Below are positions 1 to 11,580 of a stretch of 64,000 bases of DNA, in pieces. Location: positions 7,750,001 to 7,814,000 of the forward strand of contig OZ176053.1 in the NCBI GenBank assembly GCA_964247055.1. The letters are read 5' to 3'. A program made the translations under genes and the position numbers. Numbering within the stretch: the first letter of the stretch is position 1; the number at the start of each line of letters is the position of its first letter. Below the pieces are notes generated by a model, which saw only the letters and a program-made list of their open reading frames with translations, searched no databases and was not told where the DNA came from. This DNA is from Paragordius varius. Its lineage: Eukaryota; Nematomorpha.

Positions 1-1893
1 GTTTTTGAGATATTTTTAGAAAATTAATAATTTATTTTATCAATCGTTCGCATTAATATTCGGGGCTAACCTAAAATATCTCAAGTTTCGGATTGAATTA
101 TAAATTTTAAATGTGTTTTCAACTCTTTACAATCAAAAAGGAAACCTTTCAACTTTGTGATCAAAATACTGTTAAAAAATAATTTTACGATGGAAAAGTT
201 GATTTAAATGAAAAAATTTATTGGATAAAATACAAATACATAATATTATGGTACGCAAGTTTATGTTAATTTGAGATGTATAAGTATGAAATTTTAATGT
301 TAAAGGGCTAACCTAAAATGCAAATGGTATATAATCTGATTACTTATATACAATGCAGCGATTAAATTTTAGATAACGAGTTGTTAACCTTTACTGTGAC
401 TATCTGGTGTGCAATATTGTAATTAAAAATATTATACCATTATTTTCTCGTTTGCTTTTAATTTATTGGATAAAAACCTTACGTTGAGATATCAATAATT
501 TTTTATTTTGCATACATCAAATTATCTATATAAGGATCATTTTATTTAATAATATTTTAGTAATGTCAGAAACAGGAGTCAAGAAAAAATTAGTTATATC
601 TCAACAAGATAGGAAGCGATTAGTAAAACGAGTTTTTTTGATGGAGAATGGACTGTGGATGTATCAAAGGATTTATATATAAACTATAATACTGTTGGTC
701 AAATTATGTATAAAATTTAAAAAAACAATAGTTCAGAAATTCTAACTCGTGGAGGCACTAAAAACAAAAAAATAACGGAAGATATTATGCATTTCATAGA
801 AAATAAACTAACTTATCAGCCGTCATTATCAATTAACCAGTTAAAAAAAAATTTAGAAGATGCGAAAAAATAAAATTATCTAAATCCACTATAGAACGAA
901 TAATTAAATCTTTAAAAATAACTTTGAAGTTAGCCCATCATCTTAATGAAAAAGTCAATGATCTTCAAATAATAGATTTATGGAAAAAATACGCAATATG
1001 GTTTTCACAATCTTTCTCCGATGACTTAATAAATATTATTTATTTGGATGAATGCGGTTATAATAAACATATTAGAAGAAGCCAAGGTCGATCCAAAAGT
1101 GGCACGAGAGCCAATATTTTGGTGCCTAGCGTAAAAGGCAGAAATATCACTTTTATTGGAACTCTGTCATTACGAGGTATGGTTTATTGCGAAATAGAAA
1201 GCCAAAGAACAGTCAATTCCCAACGCTTTACAAGTTTTTTTGATGGACTTTGTGAATATTTAAAGCGGGACGATATTAAATATCATTTTATTATGGACAA
1301 TGCACGGATTCATAAAAAAATGAATTAAAAGGTAGAGACGATTTAAACAAATACAAAATTGATTTTTTGTCCCCGTACAGTTATTCCTTTTACCCAATTG
1401 AAATGATTTTCAAAAATAAAAAATTTTGTCCGACAAAATATTATATTAAATAATATGAATGCGAATGTGGAATTAGTGAATCTGATAAAATTGGCAGCGG
1501 GCTCCATAACATCGGAGGATAGCAGAAATTATTTTGAAAAGATAATGACAAATATGGTAAAGGCGGCAGCCGGTTTACCTTTTATGTAATCTTTTTATAA
1601 GATATACAATAAATTAAAATCATTTTTTAATATATGATCTCAATTTGTCTCTATAATAAAATCAAACAATGATTGATATATTCAGGTATATTTGTACAGT
1701 AATAGTTTAACTTTTTAAAATAAGTCATTAAAGATTGTGTAGTTGAATATATGGGAAAAATTGTCATTCAATAATTGTTTTTTTTGCAAAATAATATCCT
1801 AATATTACGCTGATAATGGTTAAAAGTTACTTTTGTTTCTTGTTTTGATATTTATTATCAAAAATAAAACCGTTTTTATTGACTGGGAAAACG
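1..1893 (+). mobile_element. IS630/Tc1-mariner-like DNA transposon, decayed, left end outside window
   Basis: A decayed transposase gene (about 563-1590) sits between sequences that belong to long inverted ends. The first ~110 bases resemble 2225-2330, which is the inner part of the left inverted end of the neighbouring non-autonomous element. The sequence 1700-1893 resembles 2890-3080 in the same orientation, including the start of the 21-bp minisatellite. The right array here is cut to about one unit where the next element abuts. The left array would lie beyond the window edge. The family call rests on the transposase motifs. The end structure is read directly from the sequence. Confidence 0.6.
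563..1590 (+). pseudogene. IS630/Tc1-like DDE transposase, broken
   Basis: The reading frame starts with MSETGVKKK at 563, then shifts frame and meets stops. A helix-turn-helix-like N-terminal part spans about 590-880. The catalytic part is clearest at 924-1328: LDECGYN (first D, near 1045), a GRSKSGTR stretch, then FIMDNARIH (second D, near 1295). The third acidic residue falls in FYPIEMIF (near 1395), in a different frame. The spacing and motifs match the IS630/Tc1/mariner superfamily, which cuts and pastes DNA with a DDE/D triad. At least three frame breaks make it inactive. A transposase of another IS630 subgroup is possible. Confidence 0.75.
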
Positions 1894-1900
1894 TTTTTTT

Positions 1901-2062
1901 CCCAGTCTAAATAAACGTTTTCCCAGTCAATCGAAACATTTTCCCAGTCAATCGAAACGTTTTCCCAGTCAATCGAAACGTTTTCCCAGTCAATCGAAAC
2001 GTTTTCCCAATCAATCAAAACGTTTTCCCAGTCAATAAAAACATTTTCCCAATCAATAAAAA
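1901..2062 (-). repeat. 21-bp minisatellite array, left arm
   Basis: About eight head-to-tail units of CCCAGTCAATCGAAACGTTTT with one- or two-base variants. This is the mirror image of the array at 3062-3239. Because the unit is 21 bp it stays open in one frame as a repeated seven-residue string, which I do not consider coding. Confidence 0.9.
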
Positions 2063-2438
2063 CGGTTTTATTTTTGATGGTAAATATTAAAACAAGATAT
2101 AAAAATAACTTTTAACCATTATTAGCGTAATATTAGGATATTATTTTTTTATAAAAACACAATTATTGAATGACAATTTACCAAGTATATTCCAGTGCAC
2201 CATTAATGACTTATTCTTTAAAAATTATATTTTTGGAATTTGAGATGTTTTTGATATAATATTTTTTATTTTATTGATGGTTCCGCATTATTTGCGGCTA
2301 ACTTACAAAATCTATAGTTACGGATGAAATATTAAATATAAAAATAATGTATCAATTTTTTCTCAAAGGTTATTTAACACTTCATATTGGATCTTAAACG
2401 TAAATTTTACCCTAATTTTATAATATTTATCATTTGGT

Positions 2439-2719
2439 TCATCGGGTGCCCAATGCGGCTTGCCGAGTATCTTTGTGCGGCCCGCTAAAATTTAGAAATC
2501 CATATGCAAAAATATGCCCACAAAATCTTAGTAATATTCATATTTCTTACGCAATTACTCTTAATGAGTCTATTAAATTGGTAACAAATTTAAAAAAATT
2601 GTTATATTTTTGTAATTTACAGTCTTATGTCTAAAAAAATTATTTATGAAATATATCGAATGCGGAACGCCGTGCTTATTAAGTAATGAGGCCCGCGAAG
2701 CCATTTGGTTAGACACCCC
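2439..2719. mobile_element. hAT-like MITE, degenerate
   Basis: The right end reads GACACCCCTG and the left end reads CATCGGGTGCCCAATGCGG. After inversion the right end gives CAGGGGTGTCTAACCAAATG, which aligns with the left end. The CAGGGGTG terminus is typical of hAT elements. The insert is about 280 bp long and has no coding capacity. I could not find a convincing 8-bp target duplication, so the left boundary is approximate. Confidence 0.5.
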
Positions 2720-3061
2720 TGTTTTATATCTTTTTATTAAATATTTTTAAATTTAGATATTTTTACCGACAGTATTTTCATGGAAAAACTTGACATGTTT
2801 AACTGTTTTAAAGCGTTCGGCAATTATTATTGCGAACCATTAATAAAATAAAAAATATTATATCAAAAACATCTCAAATTGCAAAAATATAATTTTTAAA
2901 GAATAAGTCATTAATGGTGCACTGGAATATACTTGGTAAATTGTCATTCAATAATTGTGTTTTAATAAAAAAATAATACCTAATATTACGCTAATAATGG
3001 TTAAAAGTTATTTTTATATCTTGTTTTAATATTTACCATCAAAAATAAAACCGTTTTTATT

Positions 3062-3239
3062 GATTGGGAAAATGTTTTTATTGACTGGGAAAACGTTTTG
3101 ATTGATTGGGAAAACGTTTCGATTGATTGGGAAAACGTTTTGAATGATTGGGAAAACGTTTCGATTGACTGGGAAAACGTTTCGATAGACTGGGAAAATG
3201 TTTCGATTGACTGGGAAAACGTTTATTTAGACTGGGAAA
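3062..3239 (+). repeat. 21-bp minisatellite array, right arm
   Basis: About eight units of CGATTGACTGGGAAAACGTTT with small variants, in the opposite orientation to the array at 1901-2062. It ends in the terminal sequence that mirrors the left end of the element. A TA/TG microsatellite (3243-3285) follows directly. Confidence 0.9.
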
Positions 3240-3242
3240 TGG

Positions 3243-3275
<33 letters not shown>

Positions 3276-4377
3276 ATATATATTAACACGATACATTTTG
3301 ACTCCTAATTCATGCATTGTGTAAATCAACGGATTAACTCTATAAAGTTTAAAAACATTAAATAACGAAATGAGACTTAATACAATGATCTATATACAGG
3401 ACCAAATATTTTGGACAAATTTACCAGGATGCTCATGCCTATTTAATGCAATATGGTGCATGAAAGTATTTTTATGATATCTCTTAACTTATGAACACAA
3501 ATCGTGTATGTCCATTAAATCAAATCGGGGTCGTCCTAGGTTTTGATATCAAATAATATATATAGAATATATTGAAATAATTTCAGCTTGTATAACATTG
3601 ATGCACAAGTATAAATTTATCCCAAATACCTTGATATTTAGTTTGTGATTAAACCTCACATGAGAATCCTGCATTTTTATATTAGAATATATTTATATCA
3701 TCAATTTATTTTTCATGTCTGATTTTCATAGATGAGAACAATGTTTGATAATTAAATTTAAAATAACTTTAAAAACAGTAGTTTATTTACAAAACTAAGC
3801 TTTGGGACCTAAAAATACCCCATAAACTAGGACAAAAAAGTCAAAAGGTAATGAAGTGCTAAGCAATTTATTTTCATATTTATCTCAAAAACTTCTAAAT
3901 TTCCTTCTATAGATATTGAAAAATTACACTGCGACCGAAATGAGGGGGGGGGGGGGGGTTTCAAAAAACCATATGCAATATATACTCTTAAAGAAAAAAT
4001 CATTCATGAGTCAAAGAAAGTTTAGTTTCAAATCAGAAAATGACAAAATTTGCACAAACATTTTTAAATAAATTTTTTTATGAAAGCTAAATTTTTCATT
4101 CTAAAAAATACCCTAAAATATATCATAAACTACCAAAAGTCAAAACAATTTTTTTGAAAAAAATAATTTGTAGATGTGGGCTCGGAAAGTCTCATTTTTC
4201 TCTCTCTTTTAAAATGGGCTAGTTCCTAAAAAATAAACCATTAAAAAGCCGGGAAATAAAAAAATTAAATATATACTAAATTTTTACTAAAAAATATTTT
4301 GTAAAAAAATTCATATACTCTTTAGGAAAATCTATTTTAAAGCAATATTTTATTGAACCAATTTTATACTATTTTAA
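3240..4377. other. non-coding stretch with simple repeats
   Basis: No gene is visible. It contains a TA/TG microsatellite (3243-3285), one copy of a dispersed repeat (3715-3880) and a homopolymer of 16 G at about 3943-3958. Confidence 0.6.
3715..3880 (+). repeat. dispersed repeat, family D, copy 1
   Basis: It shares the block starting ATGAGAACAATGTTTGATAA with 23745 onward and, more divergently, with 37575 onward. All three lie in the same orientation. No coding capacity or family signature is recognised. Confidence 0.6.
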
Positions 4378-5150
4378 CAGATTCAAATTGGGGTATCTAA
4401 ACACCCCAGACAAATTTTAAGTTAGGATTTTATAAAACTACTGAATGAAACGGTCCCAATTTAAATTTATGCTTCTATCCTTATAAAAATTATATAAATA
4501 TGCCAAAATATCTTAACAAAAGTTTATTTTGAAAAAGGTTCCATGTCAAACTACTTCGACGCCATTTTTATTTTACAAAATTTTTGCAAAATATCATCTT
4601 CATTTAACACTTCGATTCTAATTGGGGTATCTAAATACCCCAGACCAAATTTGAGTTAGGATTTTTAAAAAACTACTGAAGAAAACTGTCCCAATTTAAA
4701 TTTATGCTCCTATCCTAATAAAAATTATATAATTATGCCAAAATATCTAAATAAAATTTTGTTTTGAAAAAAAAGTTCCATGTCAAACTACTTCGACGCC
4801 ATTTTTAATTTATAAAATTTTTGCAAAATATTGTCTTCATTTAATTTTAAGGGTGAAATTAAAGCTAATTATTTATTTAAATAACATCTAACATTGATAT
4901 AAATAGAAAAAGCTGTTTATTTTGTTTATTTTTTAATTTCACCATTGAACACATGTCACGTTGACTAAATTTTTACCTTTCGGTTTTAGCTTAAAATAAG
5001 TAATATCAAGTTTTTTGAATAAAACTTTTTATATATTTCAGTTTATAAATGTTGTGCGAAATTTTGCCATGGTTTCGATTGCTTCCATTTTTTAAAGGAT
5101 ATAATTTTAAACAGGCCTGGGGTATTAACTACCCCAATTTGAATCGAAGG
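4378..5150. mobile_element. small inverted-end element with an internal ~235-bp tandem duplication
   Basis: The left end contains TTCAAATTGGGGTATCTAAA. The right end (5118-5145) contains CTACCCCAATTTGAATCGAA, its inverse. Inside, 4378-4615 and 4614-4850 are a direct duplication, sharing CCATGTCAAACTACTTCGAC and GGGGTATCTAAAcACCCC-type palindromes. It encodes nothing and looks like a non-autonomous DNA transposon or an unclassified repeat. Confidence 0.45.
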
Positions 5151-5520
5151 ACTAAAATGAATGTGTTGTATCCAAGTGTTAAACATGATAGAAGCGGTAG
5201 AAAACCGTTATTTATAACCTAAAAACACTTTTCTCATATAATTCGATTATGCTGAAATTTCTATCGCGCCAGATTTATAGACTTAAATTTTGCTGAATTT
5301 TGAAAAGAAAACAATATATATTTAAAATAAATTAAGACTAAGGAATACTTTAGTCTAAATTCTGAAACAATCAAACGGCTGTCACTAAACAATTGACTGG
5401 TGTATAATAGGCTAAGGGACATCTTTTGTGGACAGTGGGGACTTGGGTCTGCTCCACCCTTTTCTTCATACACTTTGATATAAGCTATTTTTTATTGCAG
5501 TTGTTAGGCTTTTTTTTACA

Positions 5521-8500
5521 ATGCGTGATCCATATGCTCAAATATTCAAAAAAATTTTATATTTAAAACGAAATTTAAATAGCTGGGTTCCACGACACAA
5601 AGAATTTTTTATAAATGAAGAAAAAACTCCTATTAGAACTCTTAATCTTCCGGTATTTATATTTATATGCTCAGAATGGTCAAGTTGTGAATGATTTAAA
5701 CAAATTTTATCAAATTTCTTTCAATGATTACAAAATGTTGCATCAATCGAGGAGTTTTAGATCGGAATTTAAAGGACAAGTATCAGATAATTGTATAACA
5801 GATTGCCACATTTGATGAATTTGCTATTATGGTAAGAAAACCAGCTCTGGAACTTTTCCATTATCTTAGCCTTGCAGAAAAATCTAATTTAGCAAACCGA
5901 TATTTAATTTGTTTTTAATTATAATTATATCTTAGATGGACAAAATGGTTCAGGAAAAACTATGACATATAACCACATATTACATTATGGATTATTATCT
6001 GATGATTGGATTGTATTTCCAGTAAAACAGTGTAAATTTTTAAAATAAATTAATATTAGGGTATTTAAAAAATTAATTTTAAACGATGCTAAATGTGTAG
6101 ATCTGCATTATTAAATAGCATTTTATTGATTAAACATTTATTTTCAGAGTAATACAATGCTGTAAAGTTTTTAAGACGGGATTGTCTCATTTATTACAAC
6201 CCTTCTAAAAATGCCAATTACTATTATTTTTAAGTTATTCTAAGGTCGCTTTTATATTAACCCTGTTTACCGAGCCGTTATTAAAATTGATTAATTGTAT
6301 ATAAAATTATGTTTGCAATTTTAAAGTAAATAGTTAATCCTTATTTAGGTGTTAAATATTAATTATTAATAACTAGATTTTATATTTTAAATATTAAGCC
6401 ATCTAAACATATTAATCCAATTTTTTAATATATATTTAAAATATATTTTAGGCTTGTACTTTACCGTTTATTACAAAGAAATCGTCGCATCTACAACGCA
6501 TCCCGGAAGATTTGATTTGCCTCATGAAGCTTCGTTATTTTTGAAAGCGTTTTCTCATATAAATTCTGCCAAACTTAAGTCTATGGATGTAAGCAAATAA
6601 TATATTTTAACTTATATTATAAATTGATAAGCTCTTATTTATATTCCAAAAAGCAAATGATACATATACTAATTTTAGGATACCAATTTCATTTAAAGAT
6701 TGATATTATGCAACTTGCCCTGTTTTCATTTTATTACATTAACTATTATGTTTAATATACCTTGAAATCGCTTAACTATTTTGTGCTTGACATATTTTGC
6801 AATCAGTAATATTTTTGGCGTAAAATCAAAGATATATATAAATAATAAACTCATATTTTCTATAATCATCATTTAAATTATACATTACAATTCAAATAAA
6901 TTAGAAATAAATGAAAACTATATTATTCAAACCTCTAGCTCAAAACTTCCCAGGATTATATATGGACAAAGCGAGAAAAGTCAGAGAAAGGGACCCCATT
7001 GATTGATATAATAAACTATGTATGCACATTTATCAATAATGAAAATTTTTCATTATCACATTATATTTAGGGTATAGAAAGGCCATTGTATGCGACAGAC
7101 GTGGTTGGAATTTTAGTGAAAGAATTAAAGGGACAAATTAAAAACTTCAAGTTTGTATTAAATTATAAACATAAATCTGATATTTTTCGTAAAGTTTTTT
7201 ATGTCAAAAACTAATTAGTCACGTAGGTATGTTAAATTTTTTTTATTTTATTAAATATATCCTTAATAAAGAATAAGTTTATATCAATGTTTTTCATACT
7301 GCTCTATTCAATTTGAGCTGCTTTTGGCATATGAAAAATTGAAATTATAAGGACAAAACATAAAAGTATAAAGGCAAAAAAATTTTTAAAAGACAATGCT
7401 TTTTCGAATCTTAAATTTAAAGACACCTAAATTATCATTTTTAGAGGTGTTATACTGTTAATATTACTTTATATTCATTATATATTTTTTTGATAGGGAA
7501 AAAATTTTGGTTGTTATGGAAGCAGCTAATTTTCTATTTGGTCAATCCCAAATTCCCAGTGCAAACAAAGATTTCGTAAATGATTATAAATTTTACTTTT
7601 ATACTAAATGTCTTAAATTCAATTTTTTATAAGCGCATATTTATTAATAATATTAATTATTAATGTTACAGTTGAATTGTGATGATTTATCATTGGTGTG
7701 TCATATGAAAAAAATGTTACAAAATGATTGGGTATATTATTTTTTTGTGAAATAAAAATAATTAAAGTGTGGAGGAGCCATAGTATGTACGTTGGATCAA
7801 AGATTTATATTTTCTGACAAAAAACACAATGACACTCATATACTACCCTTTATGCCCAAAATTCTACTAAAGACTGAAGTAATGTTTAATATCGTGTATT
7901 TATATAGCTAAGATTTTTTTCATGACATATCTAATTAATTTAAATATGTTGTTAAGTATTTCGAGAATAATTTTAGAAAAATTTTTTGCTTTTATCATAT
8001 TTTTTTACATCTCTACTTAGTTTTTTGCCATATTTCAATTAAATATGATTTTTAGGATTTAAAAATATATCGGGGCTTTGTGTTATAAAATTTATAATGT
8101 ATTTGTTGTACAATATTTTAATACGTTTATTTATTTTTCTTGCATAATATTTTTAATGTATTATAACACCAAGAATAAAGTTATACGTAAAATTAATCGC
8201 TTTGAGAAATAATTGTTAAATAATTTGTATAAATAATTTTCATTTTTATTAGGGATTTGAATTTTTTGATCCATTTATCCCGATTGAAATACCAAATTTT
8301 GATGAATTGGAAACGTACAATATGATAGATTATTATCTTGAACGAAAATGGCTTAACCATCCTGCATGTATTACTATTAAAAACTTAAATATTTATGAAG
8401 CATATTATTGCATTAACAAAACTTTAAATTATAGTATACTCAATAGTAGTAAGCTTATTGTGTGATAAAGTACATGTAAAATATGTTTTTACTAAAAATT

Positions 8501-9014
8501 AATCCATTGAAAAAGATACTACCATGTATCGAAAATTTTGGGTATAGTTTTATTTACAAATTTTTCTAGAAATTATTATTTTAATAAAATCAGGATGTTT
8601 TTTTTCAAAACGAATTCTGAATAAGCATTAAAGTGTGAAAATTTTAAGTTAAATGACATTCGACTTATATCTCTTACATATTTCATATAACATAGTTTAG
8701 ATAAAAAATCCCTTTTGTATATTTATTTAATTGTGTTTTTATATGTAATAAGATTAACTTAATATTTTAGCTAATGTATTTCTAATTAAAAATATAATAC
8801 CTAGTTAACATTGTTTGTTAGTAATATTTATAGTGTTAAATTTTGTCCCCGCAAAAGAAATCAGTCATGCCATTTTTCTAATTTATTATTAAATTAATTT
8901 TTATAATGGGTTTTATTTTATTTTTTAGTGAAAGAACCCTATGCACGGAGAGAAGTTTTTTACCTAACAAACGGAAATGGATTGGATCTTTATAATTTTT
9001 CACGCAAATGGTGA
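5521..9014 (+). CDS. DAP3: DAP3 / mitochondrial small-subunit ribosomal protein mS29, 11 exons
   Basis: This is a GTP-binding component of the mitochondrial small ribosomal subunit. Exons: 5521-5652, 5675-5779, 5802-5910, 5936-6031, 6452-6588, 7071-7150, 7497-7575, 7672-7731, 7768-7878, 8253-8367, 8929-9014. They sum to 1110 nt, or 369 residues, close to the usual ~400. The family motif MVRKPALELFHYL is followed by the P-loop YGQNGSGKT, with the invariant glycines and lysine. Further family matches are PGRFDLPHEAS, DAVGI-like VVGILVKELKGQ, LVCHMKKMLQNDW and DPFIPI. Introns 1-3 are 22, 22 and 25 nt; later ones are 36-561 nt. The start at 5521 is the first ATG in frame. The exon model is derived by hand from GT/AG sites and conservation. 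Confidence 0.93.
8494..8556 (+). repeat. fragment shared with the 3' ends of Penelope-like copies
   Basis: The sequence from TTAATCCATTGAAAAAGATA to a TTTTGGGTATAGTTT-like end matches 35215-35271 and, inverted, 33283-33330. It lies in the last DAP3 intron. It is probably a short tail fragment of the same Penelope-like family. Confidence 0.5.
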
Positions 9015-10184
9015 ATTATAAAATAAATATTATTTTATATTTGATCATGACATACAATAAATAAAGCATTTGTTTATCAGAGAAAAATGTATTAAATTAA
9101 TAAACATTTGAGTGTTTTTTTTATTAATATTATAATTAAGATACAAATGTATAGTAAACGGTTTTGATGCGGTAATATCATTGTTTACAAAATTGGAAAC
9201 ATTATAGTCTTTTTAAATATTTTTAAGTGTTTTGTATTTCCCGATTTAAAGCGATACAAAAAACCAGTAACTTAAATAACTGCATTTGATTATTATTTGG
9301 TTGCGAAAAAATTTCAAATTCAGCTGTTAATTGAAAACTTTAAATGCTATCTTTTAGAATGTAATAACTTAATAGCAATATTTTTTCAGGTGAGCGTTTT
9401 CCCCGTTCCTCATACTTATTAAAAGTCTCAGTTCGTAATTCCATTTCTAAAATAGTTTCCAAAATAGTTTTTCCGCCCGTTCCTGTGTATATGGGTAATA
9501 TATTGATGGCTTTAATCTTAATTTGTCTAATCGATATTATTTCTGTTTAATGTTTTACGAATTAAGGACTAAAAACTAATGCACGCCTTTCTCAAAAAAA
9601 TTAAAATCGCTTCATTATTTATATTATATAATCCAGCATAAAATTAAAGCGAAAATATTTTAGTATCATAATTAAATATTTTTTGATAACTTCTAAAAAT
9701 TTTGAATACCTTATAAATCTTATTAAAGCAAAAATCTGATTCTAATGTATGATTATTATGAAATTCTAAAATTAATTTAATATATACGTTTTTTATGTGT
9801 TATATTAGCGATTAAGGAAAACTATTCAAAAAATATGTCAAAAGTGTGAGATGAGTATTTTTATATTGTTTAATAATTTTTTGAATAATGGGCTTATGAA
9901 TGCATATTTTGACTTAATATCATTGATATTTATATTAAGTTGCATGGCTCTGAGGTAGATTCCAAAGTATTGACGTCTTTGAAAAATAATTAGATAGACA
10001 ATGAAACAAATATATTATAATTTTTTTTACCACTTCGAATTTCGGTCTTTTATCTTTATACAATCCTAAGTCTCTAATTGAATATATAATATCTATAGTA
10101 AACTACTCCAATTTTTTTAATATAAATAGTTGGAATTATAAAAAGATCTCAAATGTTTTGTCGATAAAAATTTGACCTAAAAGT
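9015..10184. other. intergenic, no gene seen
   Basis: AT-rich sequence with no conserved reading frame that I can recognise. Confidence 0.5.
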
Positions 10185-10345
10185 CAAGGGTAAGATTTAC
10201 AGTGATGTTGTACAACCAACAATAATGTACAACTCACAGGCATGAGCATAAGAGAGGCGTTTTGAGATTACTGAAATGAGGCTTAAATTGATGTACGGTG
10301 TAACGAGGAATGTCTACATAAGAGGAGTACGGAAATCAAACCGGT
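10185..10345 (+). mobile_element. LINE reverse-transcriptase C-terminal fragment
   Basis: Conceptual translation gives KVKGKIYSDVVQPTIMYNSQ, then RFEITEMRLKLMYGVTRN and IRG. This matches the thumb and post-RT region of non-LTR retrotransposon polymerases, where the usual pattern is K-x-Y-x-x-x-x-R-P-x-x-x-Y-G-S-E-x-W and M-R-x-L-R-W-M-x-G-V-T-R. It is a 160-bp relic with an internal stop, just upstream of the TMED gene. Confidence 0.65.
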
Positions 10346-10478
10346 AATAAGCTTTAGCTACAAATAACTTGACCCATATTAAGATAAAATAACAATTAAG
10401 ACTAATCTATTTTTAAAAAATAAAAGCATGGCTTAAAAAAATCAACATGCTAAAGTGAATGTAAATATAATTGACATC

Positions 10479-11220
10479 ATGACGTTTTTTTACTTGGTCT
10501 TATTTCACATTTTTATTAAATGCGTGGTGAATATCGAGGACTTTAAGAATCAGCTCTATTTTTATTTGGCAGAAGGTGAGAGAAAATGTTTTTTGGAGGA
10601 AGTACCGGAAGATACTCGCATAGAAGGTTTGTTCATTTTATATTTACAGGTATATACCACATTGAAGTTATTGATCCAAAGAGTAACACCCATACTGTTT
10701 CGCCACAAGGAATAGGTATGATGGTAGATGTATGGAATCCTGATAATAAAAAAATATTATCAAAATTATACAGTTCTGCCAGTACTTTTAGTTTTACCAC
10801 CGATTCTTCTGGCGATCATAAAATTTGTTTACATTCGAATTCAACCAAGCATACACCCTATGAGAACCAGCACCTTGTAAAAATTATTTATAAATTTAGA
10901 AAATTTATTTTAAAATCAATATTGGTGAACATGCCATTCATTATGCCGAAACAAGTAAACATGAGCGATACTCTGAATTAGAACTCAGAATAAGACAATT
11001 GATAGACCAGTTAATACAAATAGCCAAAGAACAAAACTATCAACGAGTATCAATAAAATATAAATATTAGTCTAGAGAAGAAAAGTTTAGAAAAACAAGT
11101 GAAAGCACGAACAAAAGAGTTTTATGGTGGTCAATTGCTCAAACAATAGTGCTCGTGGTTACTGGTTTATGGCAAATGAAACATTTAAAAGGATTTTTTG
11201 AAGCTAAAAAATTAGTTTAA
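10479..11220 (+). CDS. p24/TMED family cargo receptor (TMED4/TMED9-like), 4 exons
   Basis: A type I membrane protein of COPI/COPII vesicles cycling between ER and Golgi. Exons 10479-10626, 10650-10876, 10900-11046 and 11071-11220 sum to 672 nt (223 residues), the normal family size. Introns are 23, 23 and 24 nt. A hydrophobic signal peptide (residues 1-18) precedes a GOLD domain containing [25 protein letters not shown] and [12 protein letters not shown] coiled segment [20 protein letters not shown] follows, then the membrane span in [20 protein letters not shown]. The cytosolic tail FFEAKKLV carries the dilysine COPI signal. The ATG at 10479 is chosen because it directly precedes the signal peptide. 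Confidence 0.95.
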
Positions 11221-11316
11221 GATTAGAATAAATTTATTTAATACATTTATTTTTATATTGTTGTGTTTCTTTCATCGTTTTCGCCATTTCCAAATTTAAT
11301 TTACATAAATCAACTA

Positions 11317-11580
11317 TCAATATACATTAGATAAACCTCTTAAGGCCATGGCTTCAGCTTTTAAATCTTGCATTTCTTTCAAATAATTTTCAATTTTGTT
11401 TAAGCTATCCGTGTACCACTCATCCATGTCAGACGATTTTATTTGATACCAAACGATAAATATAGATCGTTTGTTATTTATACCTTTTGCAAAAATATTA
11501 TTGCAAATGTTTAGGATTATCAAACTAATTAAGTTTGATAAAAGTTTAGCTCGGCCAATTGTTTTAATCTTTTTATGCAT
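11317..11580 (-). CDS. small unrecognised ORF, convergent with TMED
   Basis: An 87-codon frame ends 97 bp from the TMED stop on the opposite strand. The C-terminal part (DMDEWYTDSLNKIENYLKEM and AEAMALRGL) is charged, helical-looking and less AT-driven than random frames nearby. The middle (LISLIILNICNNIF) may hide a short intron. I do not recognise a family. It may be the last exon of a small real gene, with upstream exons around 11600-11690. Confidence 0.35.
   Translation of the reverse strand: MHKKIKTIGRAKLLSNLISLIILNICNNIFAKGINNKRSIFIVWYQIKSSDMDEWYTDSLNKIENYLKEMQDLKAEAMALRGLSNVY

Larger units (their letters stand above)
1898..3239. mobile_element. non-autonomous element with long minisatellite-bearing inverted ends
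   Basis: The left half (1898-2300) is an inverted copy of the right half (2790-3239). Both outer termini read TTTCCCAGTCTAAATAAACG. Next inward is a 21-bp tandem array, then a shared ~170-bp block ending near the motif CTAATATTACGC, then a further shared block with GCGGTTCCGCATTA-like sequence. The inner blocks match the ends of the transposase-bearing element at 1-1893, so this is probably its non-autonomous derivative. A hAT-like insert (2439-2719) occupies the middle. I see no clear target duplication. Confidence 0.65.

Noticed and set aside
1827-2018. A seven-residue repeat protein (IDWENVS units), also at 3098-3286
   Set aside because: The unit is exactly 21 bp of non-coding minisatellite at transposon ends and therefore stays open by arithmetic. 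Both orientations are open, and there are no splice or start signals.
2434-2634. A 66-codon ORF starting at 2434
   Set aside because: It lies within a degenerate hAT-like MITE and shows no protein similarity by eye.
5802-9014. Stops in the conserved DAP3, TMED, DROSHA and huntingtin frames, suggesting pseudogenes
   Set aside because: The stops fall inside 21-27 nt GT-AG segments whose removal restores conserved residues. DAP3, TMED and DROSHA sum to whole codon numbers with intact catalytic or signature motifs.
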